DNA from: G965205255 sp965205255
GTDB taxonomy: Bacteria > Pseudomonadota > Gammaproteobacteria > Pseudomonadales > Endozoicomonadaceae
Assembly (NCBI GenBank): GCA_965205255.1
Contig: OZ242051.1
Coordinates: 1,550,001-1,614,000, forward strand
DNA: 64,000 nt
Reading direction: 5' to 3'
The position numbers and the translations under genes were made by a program. The number at the start of each line of letters is the position of its first letter. Position 1 is the first letter of the stretch. Shown piece by piece: positions 44,063 to 54,352 of this stretch. The notes under the pieces are model-generated. The model ran no database searches and had not been told where the DNA came from. It saw only the letters and a program-made list of their open reading frames with translations.

Positions 44063-44130
44063 TTAATCACCTAGCACGATTAAAATGATGATAACCTTAC
44101 CATAACTTTCATTGGTTAATGAAAAATTTT

Positions 44131-46269
44131 TTATTTTTTGCAAGACGAATTTGTATAGTAGCAGGTAGCATTTACAGTAGCTCTTGTGCAAGTAATATTG
44201 CCATTTTGACACAAAGGTAGCCTAGGGTGCCTCACACTACCATAGACCGAGACATAGATATTGTTTTGTGGCAATACCGATCCGGGAAGATCTTTTATGT
44301 CATTTAATACCGGAATATGCCCCATCTTTCTAGTGGCTGGACTTGTAAAATTACCGGTATTAAACTTTCTAATTTTATTACCGGACACAGAGGGATAATA
44401 GGCTCTCATAATATATCCCCCTCTGTTATTAACCTTTATTGATGTTGTAGGAACAGGTTTAATGGTTAAGGGAAGCTTATAGGGTATAAGTCCATCTCCA
44501 CCGAAGAACAAATCTGTATTTTTTACTGCGCCATTAGTAATAGGAATCAATGTTATTTGGCATAATCTCTTTGCACCTAAACTGTCAGAACAATTGCTTG
44601 TGATAACTTTTATGTCTTTATCAACAAAATGGTAATAAACATGTTCGATACGTATGCTATCTTGATTTTTAATAGTAATTTCAGAGCGATTATATTGTGT
44701 TAGTTGATTAGAATTTAATGTTACTATCCAAGTTGGCGACAGATAAATATCTACATGAATAAGCTTATTGCTATTACCATCAGTGACATCAATCACTCCC
44801 TTTATTAATTGCTTATTTTTTAAAGCATAAGTAAGTTTACATTCCAGACCTTTTTTCAATTTTGTTGTTGTGAGACAAGGCCCAGAAAAGTAGGGCATAA
44901 TGTTTTTGCTTAAAGAGATTTTAAAACCGGTAATAGTTCTTGATGTACTAAACACAAGAACGCCTTTACTGTTTTTATATAACATTAGTTTACTCAAAGG
45001 CATCAGCTTCTGATTGCTACGTCTGACGGTAAGAGAGGATACAATAAGCTCTAACGGACCGTTAGCATTATCGGTTAACGGAATGACTTTATTAGTCGCA
45101 TCTGCAGGAATCTTATAGAGCAGTTTGCAACTCTCACCGGCAGATAAACCTGAAGTACCAGCAGAAACAGGGCAGGTTCTTTGAGATGAAACAGGGAAAT
45201 AGTTAGCGTATGCCGGAGGAATTTTTATGTAAAAACCCAGTTGGTTATCACCTGAGTTTTTTATTGTTAACGTGCCTGATTCTGCCTGTGTTACATAATG
45301 TTCCGTATGTAATGATGCAAAAGTTACTGGAATTATTACATTTTGAATACAATAAGTCAGCTCATGTGTACTTTCATTAACAGAACACAGAGCAACTGTC
45401 TTGTTAATGAGGTTAGTAATATAAGCTCGTTTGCCTGATAGACTCAATACAATAGAATAGGGATCCGAAAAATAAGGACTGGAAAAGGTACGACACTTAA
45501 ATAACTTGCCCGATGTCTTGTTAATCTGACACATCACTATATTACGGGCAAAAGGATTGGTAATATAAATAATACTTTCAGATTTGTTTAATACCATATC
45601 CCGAGGAAATGAGATATCCCCAGTAGCTATAACGCGATTTGACAGCCCTCCCCAAGTTTTATTAATGCTACAGAAGTATACACGTTCATCAGTACTTGAA
45701 ATAAAAGCTTTAGTACCTGCGGAAAAAAACTGGATATCAACTGGGTTATCAATTGTAGTTTCTGCAGCTTTACAGTTTGTTAATTCGCCTGAAGGGGCTA
45801 TTGTACAAACAGAAATGTGGTTTCCAACATTAGTGATATAAGCTTTGGTTTCCGATGCATTTAACTTTATGGAATGAGGAATAGAAAAGCCTGACCCTGT
45901 ATGTTTACAGTTTTTTAAATCTCCACTGGCTGTCATAGGGTTTTCATTGCCTGTAACCTGACAAAACGATACGCTACTACTTGTTTTGCTTTGATTAGTG
46001 ATATACGCCCTGGTGTCGGATGAATTTAAAACAATAGAGTAAGGTCCGGAAAACCCAGAACCTGTGTCGTGGCAGCCCACCAGATCACCCGATTCTGAAT
46101 TAATCTGACAAACAGATACCGTACTTTTGTGATTATTGACTATGTAGGCTTTAGTCTCAAGGGAATTAAGATATATACCTGTAAGGATGGCAGAAAGGCC
46201 GTATGCTCTGCAAATAAAGCAAGAGAATGTAATAAAAAAACCGACGTAAAACAATATTACTTTTTTCAT
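44131..46269 (-). CDS. Secreted beta-propeller (YVTN-like) repeat protein
   Basis: 712 residues with a signal peptide (cut near A-Y-G at about 24). Residues about 25-310 carry some six blades, each with an AYITN-type strand: TKAYIVNNHKSTVSVCQI, TRAYITNQSK, TKAYITNVGNHISVCTI, SIIYITNPFARNIVMCQI, KRAYITNLINKTVALCSV. Paired cysteines recur at fixed positions in each blade. The rest is beta-rich, Ig-like, with more cysteines (GLSAGESCKLLYKIP; KLKKGLECKLTY). The gene lies 199 bp downstream of a TpsB transporter gene, the usual place for its substrate, but no TPS-type N-terminal secretion domain is visible. Likely a surface or secreted protein; the function is unknown. Confidence 0.75.
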   Translation of the reverse strand: MKKVILFYVGFFITFSCFICRAYGLSAILTGIYLNSLETKAYIVNNHKSTVSVCQINSESGDLVGCHDTGSGFSGPYSIVLNSSDTRAYITNQSKTSSSVSFCQVTGNENPMTASGDLKNCKHTGSGFSIPHSIKLNASETKAYITNVGNHISVCTIAPSGELTNCKAAETTIDNPVDIQFFSAGTKAFISSTDERVYFCSINKTWGGLSNRVIATGDISFPRDMVLNKSESIIYITNPFARNIVMCQINKTSGKLFKCRTFSSPYFSDPYSIVLSLSGKRAYITNLINKTVALCSVNESTHELTYCIQNVIIPVTFASLHTEHYVTQAESGTLTIKNSGDNQLGFYIKIPPAYANYFPVSSQRTCPVSAGTSGLSAGESCKLLYKIPADATNKVIPLTDNANGPLELIVSSLTVRRSNQKLMPLSKLMLYKNSKGVLVFSTSRTITGFKISLSKNIMPYFSGPCLTTTKLKKGLECKLTYALKNKQLIKGVIDVTDGNSNKLIHVDIYLSPTWIVTLNSNQLTQYNRSEITIKNQDSIRIEHVYYHFVDKDIKVITSNCSDSLGAKRLCQITLIPITNGAVKNTDLFFGGDGLIPYKLPLTIKPVPTTSIKVNNRGGYIMRAYYPSVSGNKIRKFNTGNFTSPATRKMGHIPVLNDIKDLPGSVLPQNNIYVSVYGSVRHPRLPLCQNGNITCTRATVNATCYYTNSSCKK

Positions 46270-46468
46270 GCCACTTATCTTGAAACTTTAATGAGCAACT
46301 ATTATTTGATGATTTTTTCAGTGAGTTTTTACACTTAATTAAAACCGTGCCTGCAAATACACTCTTAGTTTAATAGGTAAGACCAAAATCTTTTATACAA
46401 AGTTAGTTCAATATATGCCAATCTAAGTCATCACCGAAACAAATTTTTCTATAACAGGTAAAATTTTA

Positions 46469-48256
46469 TTAAAGCCTAAGACCGGCACTAAGATAAAAAA
46501 CATATCTACTTATAGGTGTAGCACTACTCTTTGGTTTAAATCTGTAAGAAAGAGGGTAGCCCAAAGAAACATCTATATTAAAATCCTCAATATATGCCTT
46601 GACTCCAACTATGCTGGCAGTAGCAGTAGATATTTGTTTTTTATTAGTGTATCCATAACCCCCATCTAAACCCACATACGGGGACAAAATTAACCAACCA
46701 AAGAAAACTGTCCCCGGAATGGTCAGCGTGTTGTCCATGTAAATAGCATTATCTCCACGAAAAGGGTAGTTTTTGAAACCTCTGACGGAGAACCCACCAC
46801 CAAAAGAAAGTTTGTTGCTACTGTGTAAATTATTAAATCCTATTTGGCTATTAATGCTCATTTCATATTGAATGCGTTTATTCATAATTTTAATGTTTTT
46901 TGACCAGTAAAAATTTAAATTACCTTTTAAAAAATTAGCTGGAGAACCATAACGGTCTTCTGCATCTTTATAACCACCAAGTATATTTAAACCTTTACTT
47001 AAACTTAAATCAATATACCCTGTTCCACCAAAAAAAGCTGTACTATCATTTACCCCCAAAGATAAGAAAAAATATGGGCGACTAGTATTTTTAATAAGTT
47101 CACCTGCAAGATAATCGGCAGAACTTTTATAGTTTAAACTGGAATATAATTTAATTTTTCCTTGACTGTCACGCTGCAAAATATAATTATTAATTATTTT
47201 AAGTGATGTTGACGAGCCGTTTGCAATATGTGTTCCATAACGACCTATTTTAGTATTTGTATAATTTGAATTTTGCCATATAAAACTGCTACTGTTATAT
47301 CCTATTGGCATTGTATAATTTATTGAAAAATACTTAGTATTATCCTGGCTTCTATTTTTTAAATACCGTTTATTGGCTGACAATTTCAACGTATCCAAAC
47401 TAAATAAAACATCACTAAAACCTGAATCAACACTGTAACGATATTCGCCCTGATCTTTTTCACTTGTATCAGAATTTGAGTTTTCTACTGATAAATTCAC
47501 AGAGAAAGGGTGCTTCTTTTTTTGTAAAATGACATTCAGAAATGAAAAACCCGGCTTGGTTTTAGAAGCAATAATATTTATACGTGCACTTTGTTTTAAA
47601 GTATTCAAATTATCTATTGCCTGATCAATATCATGCATGTTTAGCAAGTCGTAGTCAGATTTAGGAACGGCATAATAAATCATGCTTCTATATAAAAAAG
47701 ATTCAGGTTTTTTACCATTAATAAGCACCCCTTGAACGTACCCCCAAGCAATATTTATTTTAAGTCCTTCTTTTTTTATATTGCCCGGCATTAGCGTTGC
47801 ATAAGTAGTAGAAAAACCTTTATTGAAAAATACAACTGATATTTTACGTAATAAATTAAAAATTTCAGTTGTTCCCATATTGGTGTTAACAAGGGGTTTT
47901 GTTATTTTTTTTATATCTTTTTTAATTTGAGGTATTTTTATTTTTCCGTAATAAACAGTTATTTTTTTTACTAGATTTTTTTTTTCATTATTCACTTTTA
48001 TCTTTGGTTTTTCTTCTTCTATAACAACTTTCTCTTTTGGTTTTTTTAAAGCTTCATCTGCCTCAATTTGTTGTAACTTTTTATTCTGATGAATTATTTC
48101 TAATTCAGAAGGAGAGGGTCTACTTATTTCATTGGATGATGTTCTAGCTAAGCTACTAGATATGGGAACAAAGGCAAATACTGATAAAATAAACAATTTA
48201 TTTGAAATCATTTTTTTTACACTGAATTTATCTCTTAATGTATTAAGCATCATCAT
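46469..48256 (-). CDS. TpsB/ShlB-type two-partner secretion outer-membrane transporter
   Basis: 595 residues. Signal peptide within the first 38 residues, a Lys/Glu-rich linker (about 50-95), a POTRA-like region (about 95-245), then a beta-barrel ending in the outer-membrane signature (VFYLSAGLRL, C-terminal aromatic-containing strand). The VRGF motif that folds into the barrel lumen is present as FSVRGFKNYPFRGDNAIY. Strongly AT-rich with Lys/Asn-biased residues, suggesting transfer or fast drift. It probably exports the adjacent propeller protein (inference from position). Confidence 0.85.
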   Translation of the reverse strand: MMMLNTLRDKFSVKKMISNKLFILSVFAFVPISSSLARTSSNEISRPSPSELEIIHQNKKLQQIEADEALKKPKEKVVIEEEKPKIKVNNEKKNLVKKITVYYGKIKIPQIKKDIKKITKPLVNTNMGTTEIFNLLRKISVVFFNKGFSTTYATLMPGNIKKEGLKINIAWGYVQGVLINGKKPESFLYRSMIYYAVPKSDYDLLNMHDIDQAIDNLNTLKQSARINIIASKTKPGFSFLNVILQKKKHPFSVNLSVENSNSDTSEKDQGEYRYSVDSGFSDVLFSLDTLKLSANKRYLKNRSQDNTKYFSINYTMPIGYNSSSFIWQNSNYTNTKIGRYGTHIANGSSTSLKIINNYILQRDSQGKIKLYSSLNYKSSADYLAGELIKNTSRPYFFLSLGVNDSTAFFGGTGYIDLSLSKGLNILGGYKDAEDRYGSPANFLKGNLNFYWSKNIKIMNKRIQYEMSINSQIGFNNLHSSNKLSFGGGFSVRGFKNYPFRGDNAIYMDNTLTIPGTVFFGWLILSPYVGLDGGYGYTNKKQISTATASIVGVKAYIEDFNIDVSLGYPLSYRFKPKSSATPISRYVFYLSAGLRL

Positions 48257-48698
48257 AAAAAAAACACGCTATCTAATTAAATATTTTTTTACGGAATGAA
48301 GCACAATATAAGTTGGCTCCTCTAACATTCCCCCTCCAAAAAAAAATATTTTACAAACAAACACAAGTATCAAATTTTCTTTTGAGAAAAAATAGATATG
48401 ATTATTTATGTTTTTTGTGCTTATTAAAAATGCAATAATATTAAACTCTGATAAAGAATACTAATGTAGTCACTTAAAATACGCAAGAAATCATCTTTAT
48501 TTAAAAAAAAAATATAGTTAGCTTTTTTAATTTTATGTGCATAAATATAAAGTTAAATGAATTTTTTTGGCCGTTATTACAGATATCTCTATTAGAAAAA
48601 GTTATAAACCCTGATCACAAGGACTCTGATGGAAATAAAAATATTTTCCCAGATGCTAATATAGTCAACGATCTTCTGTTGAAAAAGGATTCAGTAAA
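48257..48698. other. AT-rich intergenic region
   Basis: About 440 bp, very AT-rich with long A and T runs, between the divergent tpsB and aldehyde dehydrogenase genes. Expected to hold both promoters. No clear boxes selected. Confidence 0.4.
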
Positions 48699-50084
48699 AT
48701 GATTAAAAGCCATAAAACGTTCAACCCCTCTAATGGTAAACTTCTGGAAACATACCCTGTTTTTTCTGAAAGTAAACTGAATAATTTACTAAGTACGTTA
48801 AAAGCTGAGCAGAATAAGTGGCGTGCAGTGCCTATTGATGAACGCATTAAAACTGTAAAAACTATTGGACAAATCTTATTGAAAAATATCGATCAATACG
48901 CTCAGCTTATCACCGATGAAATGGGTAAAACACTTGCAGAGTCAAAAGCTGAAATAAAAAAAAGTTCTTTTTTATGTGACTATTATGCAGAAAATGGTAA
49001 AGCATTTTTGACACCTGAAAAAATTGATTACCATGGGTTAAATGCAGAGCGTATATTTGAGCCGTTAGGGGTGATTTACAGCATTACTCCTTGGAACTTT
49101 CCTTTCTGGCAGGTATTTCGTGTAGCAATTCCTAACCTTTTATTGGGTAATGCATTAGTGCTCAAGCATGCAGAAAATGTTATTGGTTCCGGTTATGCAC
49201 TGGAATCAATCATTGAAACGGCAACAGCACCTCTTGGTTGTAAGGTTTTTAAAAATGTTGTTATTGACCTTAATCTTTCAAATTACATCATTTGTCATGA
49301 TGCGGTTGCAGCGGTAACACTGACTGGCAGTAATCGTGCAGGTTCAGTTGTTGCTAGCCAGGCAGGGAAAGCGTGTAAAAAATCTGTCATGGAGCTAGGT
49401 GGAAGTGATCCTTATATTATTCGCTCTGATGTTGATTTAGATGAAATAGTCAAACATATCACCAGTGTCAGAATGTCAAATGCGGGGCAGGTATGCATTA
49501 GCCCTAAGCGATTGATTGTTAATGAATCAATCAAGGATGCGTTTGAACAGGCTATCGTGCGTGAAGTGCAAAAGATTGTGTTAGGCAACCCTAATGACCC
49601 ATTGGTTACAATGGGTCCAATGGCTCGTAAAGATTTGCGTGACACACTTCATAAACAGGTGCAAAAGTCTTTGCAGGAAGGTGCTTCATTGTTAGCCGGA
49701 GGTAAAGTTATAGACAACGAGCATGGTTGTTTTTACACTCCAACCGTATTAACTGATGTCACTGAAAATATGACAGCCTTTAAAGAGGAGCTTTTTGGTC
49801 CAGTCATTGCTATTACGATATCAACCAGTGATGAGGAGGCAATAGCACTGGCCAATAAATCTCCTTTTGGTTTAGGCAGTGGCATTTTCACTAAAGATAT
49901 CAAGTGGGCTCAGCGCATAGCACGTCATGAAATTCATGCAGGTATGTGCTTCATTAATACCTGTGTTTCCTCTCATCCTGCTTTGCCTTTTGGTGGTGTC
50001 AAACAGTCAGGTTATGGAAGAGAGTGCTCTAAAGAGGCTCTTCATGAGCTTGCAAACATAAAAACAGTATTAATTGGCTCCTGA
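48699..50084 (+). CDS. NAD(P)-dependent aldehyde dehydrogenase, succinate-semialdehyde type
   Basis: 461 residues, a full ALDH-superfamily enzyme. YSITPWNFPFWQVFR is the conserved cofactor-binding segment, the general base Glu lies in MELGGSDPYII, and the nucleophile in NAGQVCISPKR. NTCVSSHPALPFGGVKQSGYG near the C-terminus is typical of succinate-semialdehyde dehydrogenases (GabD/Sad). It would oxidise an aldehyde such as succinate semialdehyde; the substrate is not proven. No transaminase gene is adjacent. Confidence 0.88.
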   Translation: MIKSHKTFNPSNGKLLETYPVFSESKLNNLLSTLKAEQNKWRAVPIDERIKTVKTIGQILLKNIDQYAQLITDEMGKTLAESKAEIKKSSFLCDYYAENGKAFLTPEKIDYHGLNAERIFEPLGVIYSITPWNFPFWQVFRVAIPNLLLGNALVLKHAENVIGSGYALESIIETATAPLGCKVFKNVVIDLNLSNYIICHDAVAAVTLTGSNRAGSVVASQAGKACKKSVMELGGSDPYIIRSDVDLDEIVKHITSVRMSNAGQVCISPKRLIVNESIKDAFEQAIVREVQKIVLGNPNDPLVTMGPMARKDLRDTLHKQVQKSLQEGASLLAGGKVIDNEHGCFYTPTVLTDVTENMTAFKEELFGPVIAITISTSDEEAIALANKSPFGLGSGIFTKDIKWAQRIARHEIHAGMCFINTCVSSHPALPFGGVKQSGYGRECSKEALHELANIKTVLIGS

Positions 50085-50347
50085 GCAAAAAAAAAGTTGT
50101 AAAGCCTATTTGTCGTAAACTTGAGCATTACTTGCACTGACTCATTATTTCAGGACGAATAATGGTGTCAGTACATGTAGTTTTCCCTGTCATTTGCGAC
50201 TCGGAGCTTGATATTAAAAAGCTCAATAGGGTAAGAATCTTTATAATTGTCGCATGTCTAAGATGCCCAAAAGTATAAGTAATAACCTTCCTTGGTAACT
50301 TATGCACCAAAAAACTAGAAAACAATTATTGTGTTATACAAAAACAA

Positions 50348-51379
50348 TTAAAACTTTTCTGGATGAGCAGCCTTTTCTTTGGCAGTTTCCCGCGTAATAA
50401 TACCCTGATCCATTAACTGTTTCAGATGATGATCTAATGTTTGCATCCCGATGCTTTGACTTGTTTGCATAGTGGAGTACATTTGTGCCGTTTTGTCTTC
50501 CCGAATCAAATTGCGAATAGCTTGTGTACCCAGCATTATTTCATGTGCAGCAATTCTTCCACCAGACTTTTTTCTTAATAATGTTTGAGAAATAACAGCC
50601 TCTAATGATTCTGAAAGCATAGAACGCACCATATGTTTTTCTGCGGAGGGAAAAACATCTATCATTCTGTCTACCGCTTGCGGGGCAGACGACGTATGAA
50701 GTGTGGCAAATACAAGATGTCCTGTTTCTGCCGCCGAAAGAGCTAGGCGAATGGTTTCTAAATCACGCATTTCACCTACCAGAATAACGTCAGGATCTTC
50801 TCTGAGAGCAGCTTTTAGTGCATTATTAAAACTGTCGGTATGCTGATGCACTTCCCGCTGATTGATTAGACATTTTTTTGATTCATGCACAAATTCGATA
50901 GGGTCTTCAATGGTGAGAATGTGGTAGTGCTTGTTTTCGTTAATATAATCAATCATTGACGCTAAAGTGGTACTTTTTCCAGATCCTGTGGGTCCTGTAA
51001 CCAAACATAGCCCTCGTGGTTTTAGTGAGATATCTTTAAATATTTGACCTAATCCCAACTTTTCTATAGAACTAATAGCAGGAATAGATCTAAACACAAT
51101 TCCTAAGCCCCTGCTGTGAATAAAAGCATTAACACGAAAGCGGGAAATCCCTTTGGCATCAAATGAAAAGTCTGACTCTTTTGTGGCCTCAAACTCATTT
51201 AATCCTGTTTTGGAAAGTATTTGTTTCAGGATATTGTTCATGTCATCTGAAGTAAGTGCGGGGGAATTGATTCGGCGAATATCACCATCAACCCTCAATA
51301 CAGGTGGTAGTCCGGTAGAAAGGTGAAGGTCAGAACCATCTTGTTTAATGCAAAATTTTAATAATTCAGTAATAATCAT
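50348..51379 (-). CDS. pilT: Type IV pilus retraction ATPase PilT
   Basis: 343 residues. Walker A GPTGSGKSTT, Asp box (TIEDPIEFVH), Walker B (DPDVILVGEMRDLET) and His box (ETGHLVFATLHT) are complete. AIRNLIREDKTAQMYS is the diagnostic PilT motif needed for retraction. Hexameric cytosolic motor at the pilus base. Divergent from yggS-proC exactly as in Pseudomonas. pilU does not follow in this window. Confidence 0.95.
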   Translation of the reverse strand: MIITELLKFCIKQDGSDLHLSTGLPPVLRVDGDIRRINSPALTSDDMNNILKQILSKTGLNEFEATKESDFSFDAKGISRFRVNAFIHSRGLGIVFRSIPAISSIEKLGLGQIFKDISLKPRGLCLVTGPTGSGKSTTLASMIDYINENKHYHILTIEDPIEFVHESKKCLINQREVHQHTDSFNNALKAALREDPDVILVGEMRDLETIRLALSAAETGHLVFATLHTSSAPQAVDRMIDVFPSAEKHMVRSMLSESLEAVISQTLLRKKSGGRIAAHEIMLGTQAIRNLIREDKTAQMYSTMQTSQSIGMQTLDHHLKQLMDQGIITRETAKEKAAHPEKF

Positions 51380-51454
51380 GACATCTCCGGTCTGTTTTTT
51401 TATTTTTTTCTGATATAGTTATGTCGTTTTCTTTTTTCCATGATAACTGTAGCA

Positions 51455-52147
51455 ATGAGTCTCGAACAGAACTTTATTTCCATTAGTAGGCAGATTGCTG
51501 AAAGTTATAATCCACTACAATCTGTAGTCAGGCTACTGGCAGTCAGTAAAACAAAGCCGGTAACAATGATTGAGTCGTTATGGCATTTTGGGCAACGTGA
51601 TTTTGGTGAAAACTACGTACAGGAAGCACTCGAGAAGATAAAAGCGCTTAAACACCTCAAACATATTCAGTGGCATATGATTGGTTCTCTTCAGTCAAAT
51701 AAAACTAAAGAGGTCGCCATTCACTTTGATTGGGTGCAAACTGTTAACAGGTTAAAAATTGCACAAAGACTGAATGACCAAAGACCAGAGAGTCTGCCAG
51801 CATTAAATGTTTGCATTCAGGTGAACATTAGTCAACAGGCAGAAAAATCGGGGATTTCTGCTGGTGAGGTGAGTATGCTGGCTAAACAGATTACTGCATT
51901 GCCGAGGTTAAAATTGAGAGGTTTAATGACAGTTCCTGCAACCCTTATCCAGGGTGATCTAGTTGACAGACAAAGGCTAAATACAGAATTCAAACAAATG
52001 TTTACGCTATATAAAGAATTACAACAGGCTTTTCCTGAAGAAAAAATTGATACACTTTCAATGGGCATGAGCCGTGATTTAAATCTTGCTATTGAGCAGG
52101 GTAGTACAATGGTCAGAATTGGTTCAGCGTTATTTGGGGCGAGATAG
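51455..52147 (+). CDS. yggS: PLP-binding protein YggS/PLPBP
   Basis: 230 residues from the second of two close in-frame ATGs; the first adds five residues. VRLLAVSKTKPVTMIESLW contains the PLP-lysine, and GQRDFGENYVQEALEKI, IQWHMIGSLQSNKTKEV and LSMGMSRDLNLAIEQGSTMVRIGSALFG (about residues 199-226) cover the rest of the fold. Maintains vitamin B6 and amino-acid homeostasis. Upstream of proC, as in many bacteria. Confidence 0.93.
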   Translation: MSLEQNFISISRQIAESYNPLQSVVRLLAVSKTKPVTMIESLWHFGQRDFGENYVQEALEKIKALKHLKHIQWHMIGSLQSNKTKEVAIHFDWVQTVNRLKIAQRLNDQRPESLPALNVCIQVNISQQAEKSGISAGEVSMLAKQITALPRLKLRGLMTVPATLIQGDLVDRQRLNTEFKQMFTLYKELQQAFPEEKIDTLSMGMSRDLNLAIEQGSTMVRIGSALFGAR

Positions 52148-52176
52148 TCTGGCTTTTTAGCAATAAGGAGATAGCA

Positions 52177-52992
52177 ATGAAAAAACCTGTAATTTCCTTT
52201 ATTGGTGCAGGCAATATGGCCGGATACCTTATAAAGGGATTAATATTACATGGCTTTGAAGCACAACAAATCATAGCTACCTGTAAAACGTCCGATTCTT
52301 TAAATGCAATAGCCTCTTTGTATGATGTACAGGTAATGACAGACAATAGTACAGCCGTCACCAAGGCAGACATTGTCGTTTTTTGTGTAAAACCTCATAA
52401 TATGCAGGAAGTTATTGAATCTGTTGCATACAGCCTTCAGAAAAATAAACCATTGATTATTAGTATCGCCGCAGGTATTACTCTCCATAGTTTGCAAACA
52501 TGGAGTGGTGGCAACCTGCCTATCGTTCGGGCTATGCCTAATTTACCAGTTGCGGTTAAACAAGGGGTTTGTTCTTTATACGCAGACCCTGTTGTCAGTG
52601 ATGAACAAAAAAAATTGGTGGATGAAGTGCTGTCCCCTGTCAGCGAACTGTTTTGGGTGGATAAGGAGTCTTTAATTGATGTTTGCACTGCGCTAGCAGG
52701 AAGTGGGCCTGCCTATTTTTACCGATTTACAGAAGCTTTATCAGAAGGCTCACAAACACTGGGACTGGATAAAAAAACCGCTGATAAGATGGCATTTTAT
52801 ACAGGGCTCGGGGCGCTAATGCTACTACAGCAAAGTGGAGATAGCCTGGCAGTAATGAGAAAGAGAGTGACATCACCTAATGGAACAACAGCGGCGGCTT
52901 TGAACGCCTTTAATGAGCAAGGCTTGCATGAAATAGTAGAAACCGCTTTAATCGCAGCTGTTAACAGAGCAAAAGAGTTATCCAAGGGTTAA
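52177..52992 (+). CDS. proC: Pyrroline-5-carboxylate reductase
   Basis: 271 residues, normal. N-terminal NAD(P) fold FIGAGNMAGYLIKGL; C-terminal signature CTALAGSGPAYFYRFTEAL and KRVTSPNGTTAAALNAF. Last step of proline synthesis. AAGGAG precedes the start; it follows yggS after 29 bp and is probably co-transcribed. Confidence 0.95.
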   Translation: MKKPVISFIGAGNMAGYLIKGLILHGFEAQQIIATCKTSDSLNAIASLYDVQVMTDNSTAVTKADIVVFCVKPHNMQEVIESVAYSLQKNKPLIISIAAGITLHSLQTWSGGNLPIVRAMPNLPVAVKQGVCSLYADPVVSDEQKKLVDEVLSPVSELFWVDKESLIDVCTALAGSGPAYFYRFTEALSEGSQTLGLDKKTADKMAFYTGLGALMLLQQSGDSLAVMRKRVTSPNGTTAAALNAFNEQGLHEIVETALIAAVNRAKELSKG

Positions 52993-53050
52993 TCAGGTCT
53001 GGTTTATTTCTGCGATATGTAAATAATAACGCTCAGAACAGGATAGAAAT

Positions 53051-54352
53051 ATGGCTACCTCCAAAGCAGAACATTATGATGTTATCATCGTAGGTGCGGG
53101 CATGGTCGGTGCAACGTTAGGTTGTGCCTTATCAGCCATAAAAATGAAAACCCTGCTGATTGATTATGAAAAGCCTGAAGCTTATTCAGCCAAAAAATTA
53201 CCTGATTTGAGAGTATCTGCCCTAAATATTGCCTCGGCAAATATTATGCATAATCTGGATGTGTGGTCATTGCTAACAAAAAAGCGACTATGCTCTTTTA
53301 AAGTAATGCGAATATGGGAAGAATTACGAGAAGGTTTTCCTCTGCTGGACATGCTCCCATTAAACAATTCAGATTCAAGAATTAATGAGACCACTTTTGA
53401 TTGCAAATATATTAATCAGAGTGCCTTAGGTTATATTATCGAAAATAGGTTGCTTCAACTTAGTCTGCATCAAAAACTTGCACAGACCGAATATGCAACA
53501 CTGGCAACTAATATAGCAATCAGTTCCTTTGACTCCATGCCGGAGTCGTCTGTAAAAATTTTGACGTTAAGCGATGGCAAAAGATGTTCAACGCCTTTAA
53601 TTGTAGGTGCTGATGGATCATCATCTAAAGTCAGGCAATGGGCAGGATTTGGAGTAACTCGCAAGGAGTATGAGCAACAAGCATTAGTTGCAACCGTTGA
53701 AATCGACAAAGGCCCTCTGGATCAAGCCTGGCAGGCATTTGTAAAAACTGGTCCAATGGCATTATTGCCTTTGCCTGACTGTAATGGCAAACATTATGCT
53801 TCACTAGTTTGGTATCATCAGTCAGATGATGTAAAACGTTTAATGGCATTGTCTGATCCTGCCTTTATCAGTGAGCTGACAGACTGTTTTCCACAAGAAC
53901 TACCAGAGATCATAACGCTGTGTGAGCGTGGTTTTTTTCCTTTGGCAAAACAGTTAGCTCAACAGTATGCAGGTGAAGGTGTTGTACTGGTAGGTGATGC
54001 TGCTCATACTGTAAACCCTCTGGCCGGTCAGGGTGTAAACCTTGGTCTGATGGATGTTGCAGTACTTGCTGATATTTTAGGGCAATCATTCAAAACTGGA
54101 GGATGTTTTGCTGCTAAAGATCACCTTCTTGTCTATGAACGCAAACGTAAAAGTGATAACAATAATATGGCCTTTATTCTGGATGCCTTTTATCATGGAT
54201 TTAGTAACGATGTTTTACCATTAAAACTGATAAGAAATTTGGGTTTATCTGTCATGAATAAACTCAGACCAGTTTCAGGATATATCGAAAAATATGGTGC
54301 GGGTCTGCATGGAAACCTACCACCATTAGCACAGAATATTTTGACAGATTAA
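53051..54352 (+). CDS. UbiH/UbiF/VisC-family FAD monooxygenase, UbiF-like
   Basis: 433 residues. FAD-binding VIIVGAGMVGATLGCALS, the second motif in IVGADGSSSKVRQWAG, and the third, VLVGDAAHTVNPLAGQGVNLGLMD, characterise aromatic-ring hydroxylases of ubiquinone synthesis. PDLRVSALNIASANIM is closest to the UbiF/Coq7-step enzymes in my memory, but UbiH or UbiI are possible. Complements ubiA in the same pathway. Starts 58 bp after proC. Confidence 0.85.
   Translation: MATSKAEHYDVIIVGAGMVGATLGCALSAIKMKTLLIDYEKPEAYSAKKLPDLRVSALNIASANIMHNLDVWSLLTKKRLCSFKVMRIWEELREGFPLLDMLPLNNSDSRINETTFDCKYINQSALGYIIENRLLQLSLHQKLAQTEYATLATNIAISSFDSMPESSVKILTLSDGKRCSTPLIVGADGSSSKVRQWAGFGVTRKEYEQQALVATVEIDKGPLDQAWQAFVKTGPMALLPLPDCNGKHYASLVWYHQSDDVKRLMALSDPAFISELTDCFPQELPEIITLCERGFFPLAKQLAQQYAGEGVVLVGDAAHTVNPLAGQGVNLGLMDVAVLADILGQSFKTGGCFAAKDHLLVYERKRKSDNNNMAFILDAFYHGFSNDVLPLKLIRNLGLSVMNKLRPVSGYIEKYGAGLHGNLPPLAQNILTD

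Noticed and set aside
50128..50325. 65-codon minus-strand frame between the aldehyde dehydrogenase gene and pilT
   Set aside because: Contains a hydrophobic stretch, but the start is poor and there is no other support. Could be revisited with expression data.
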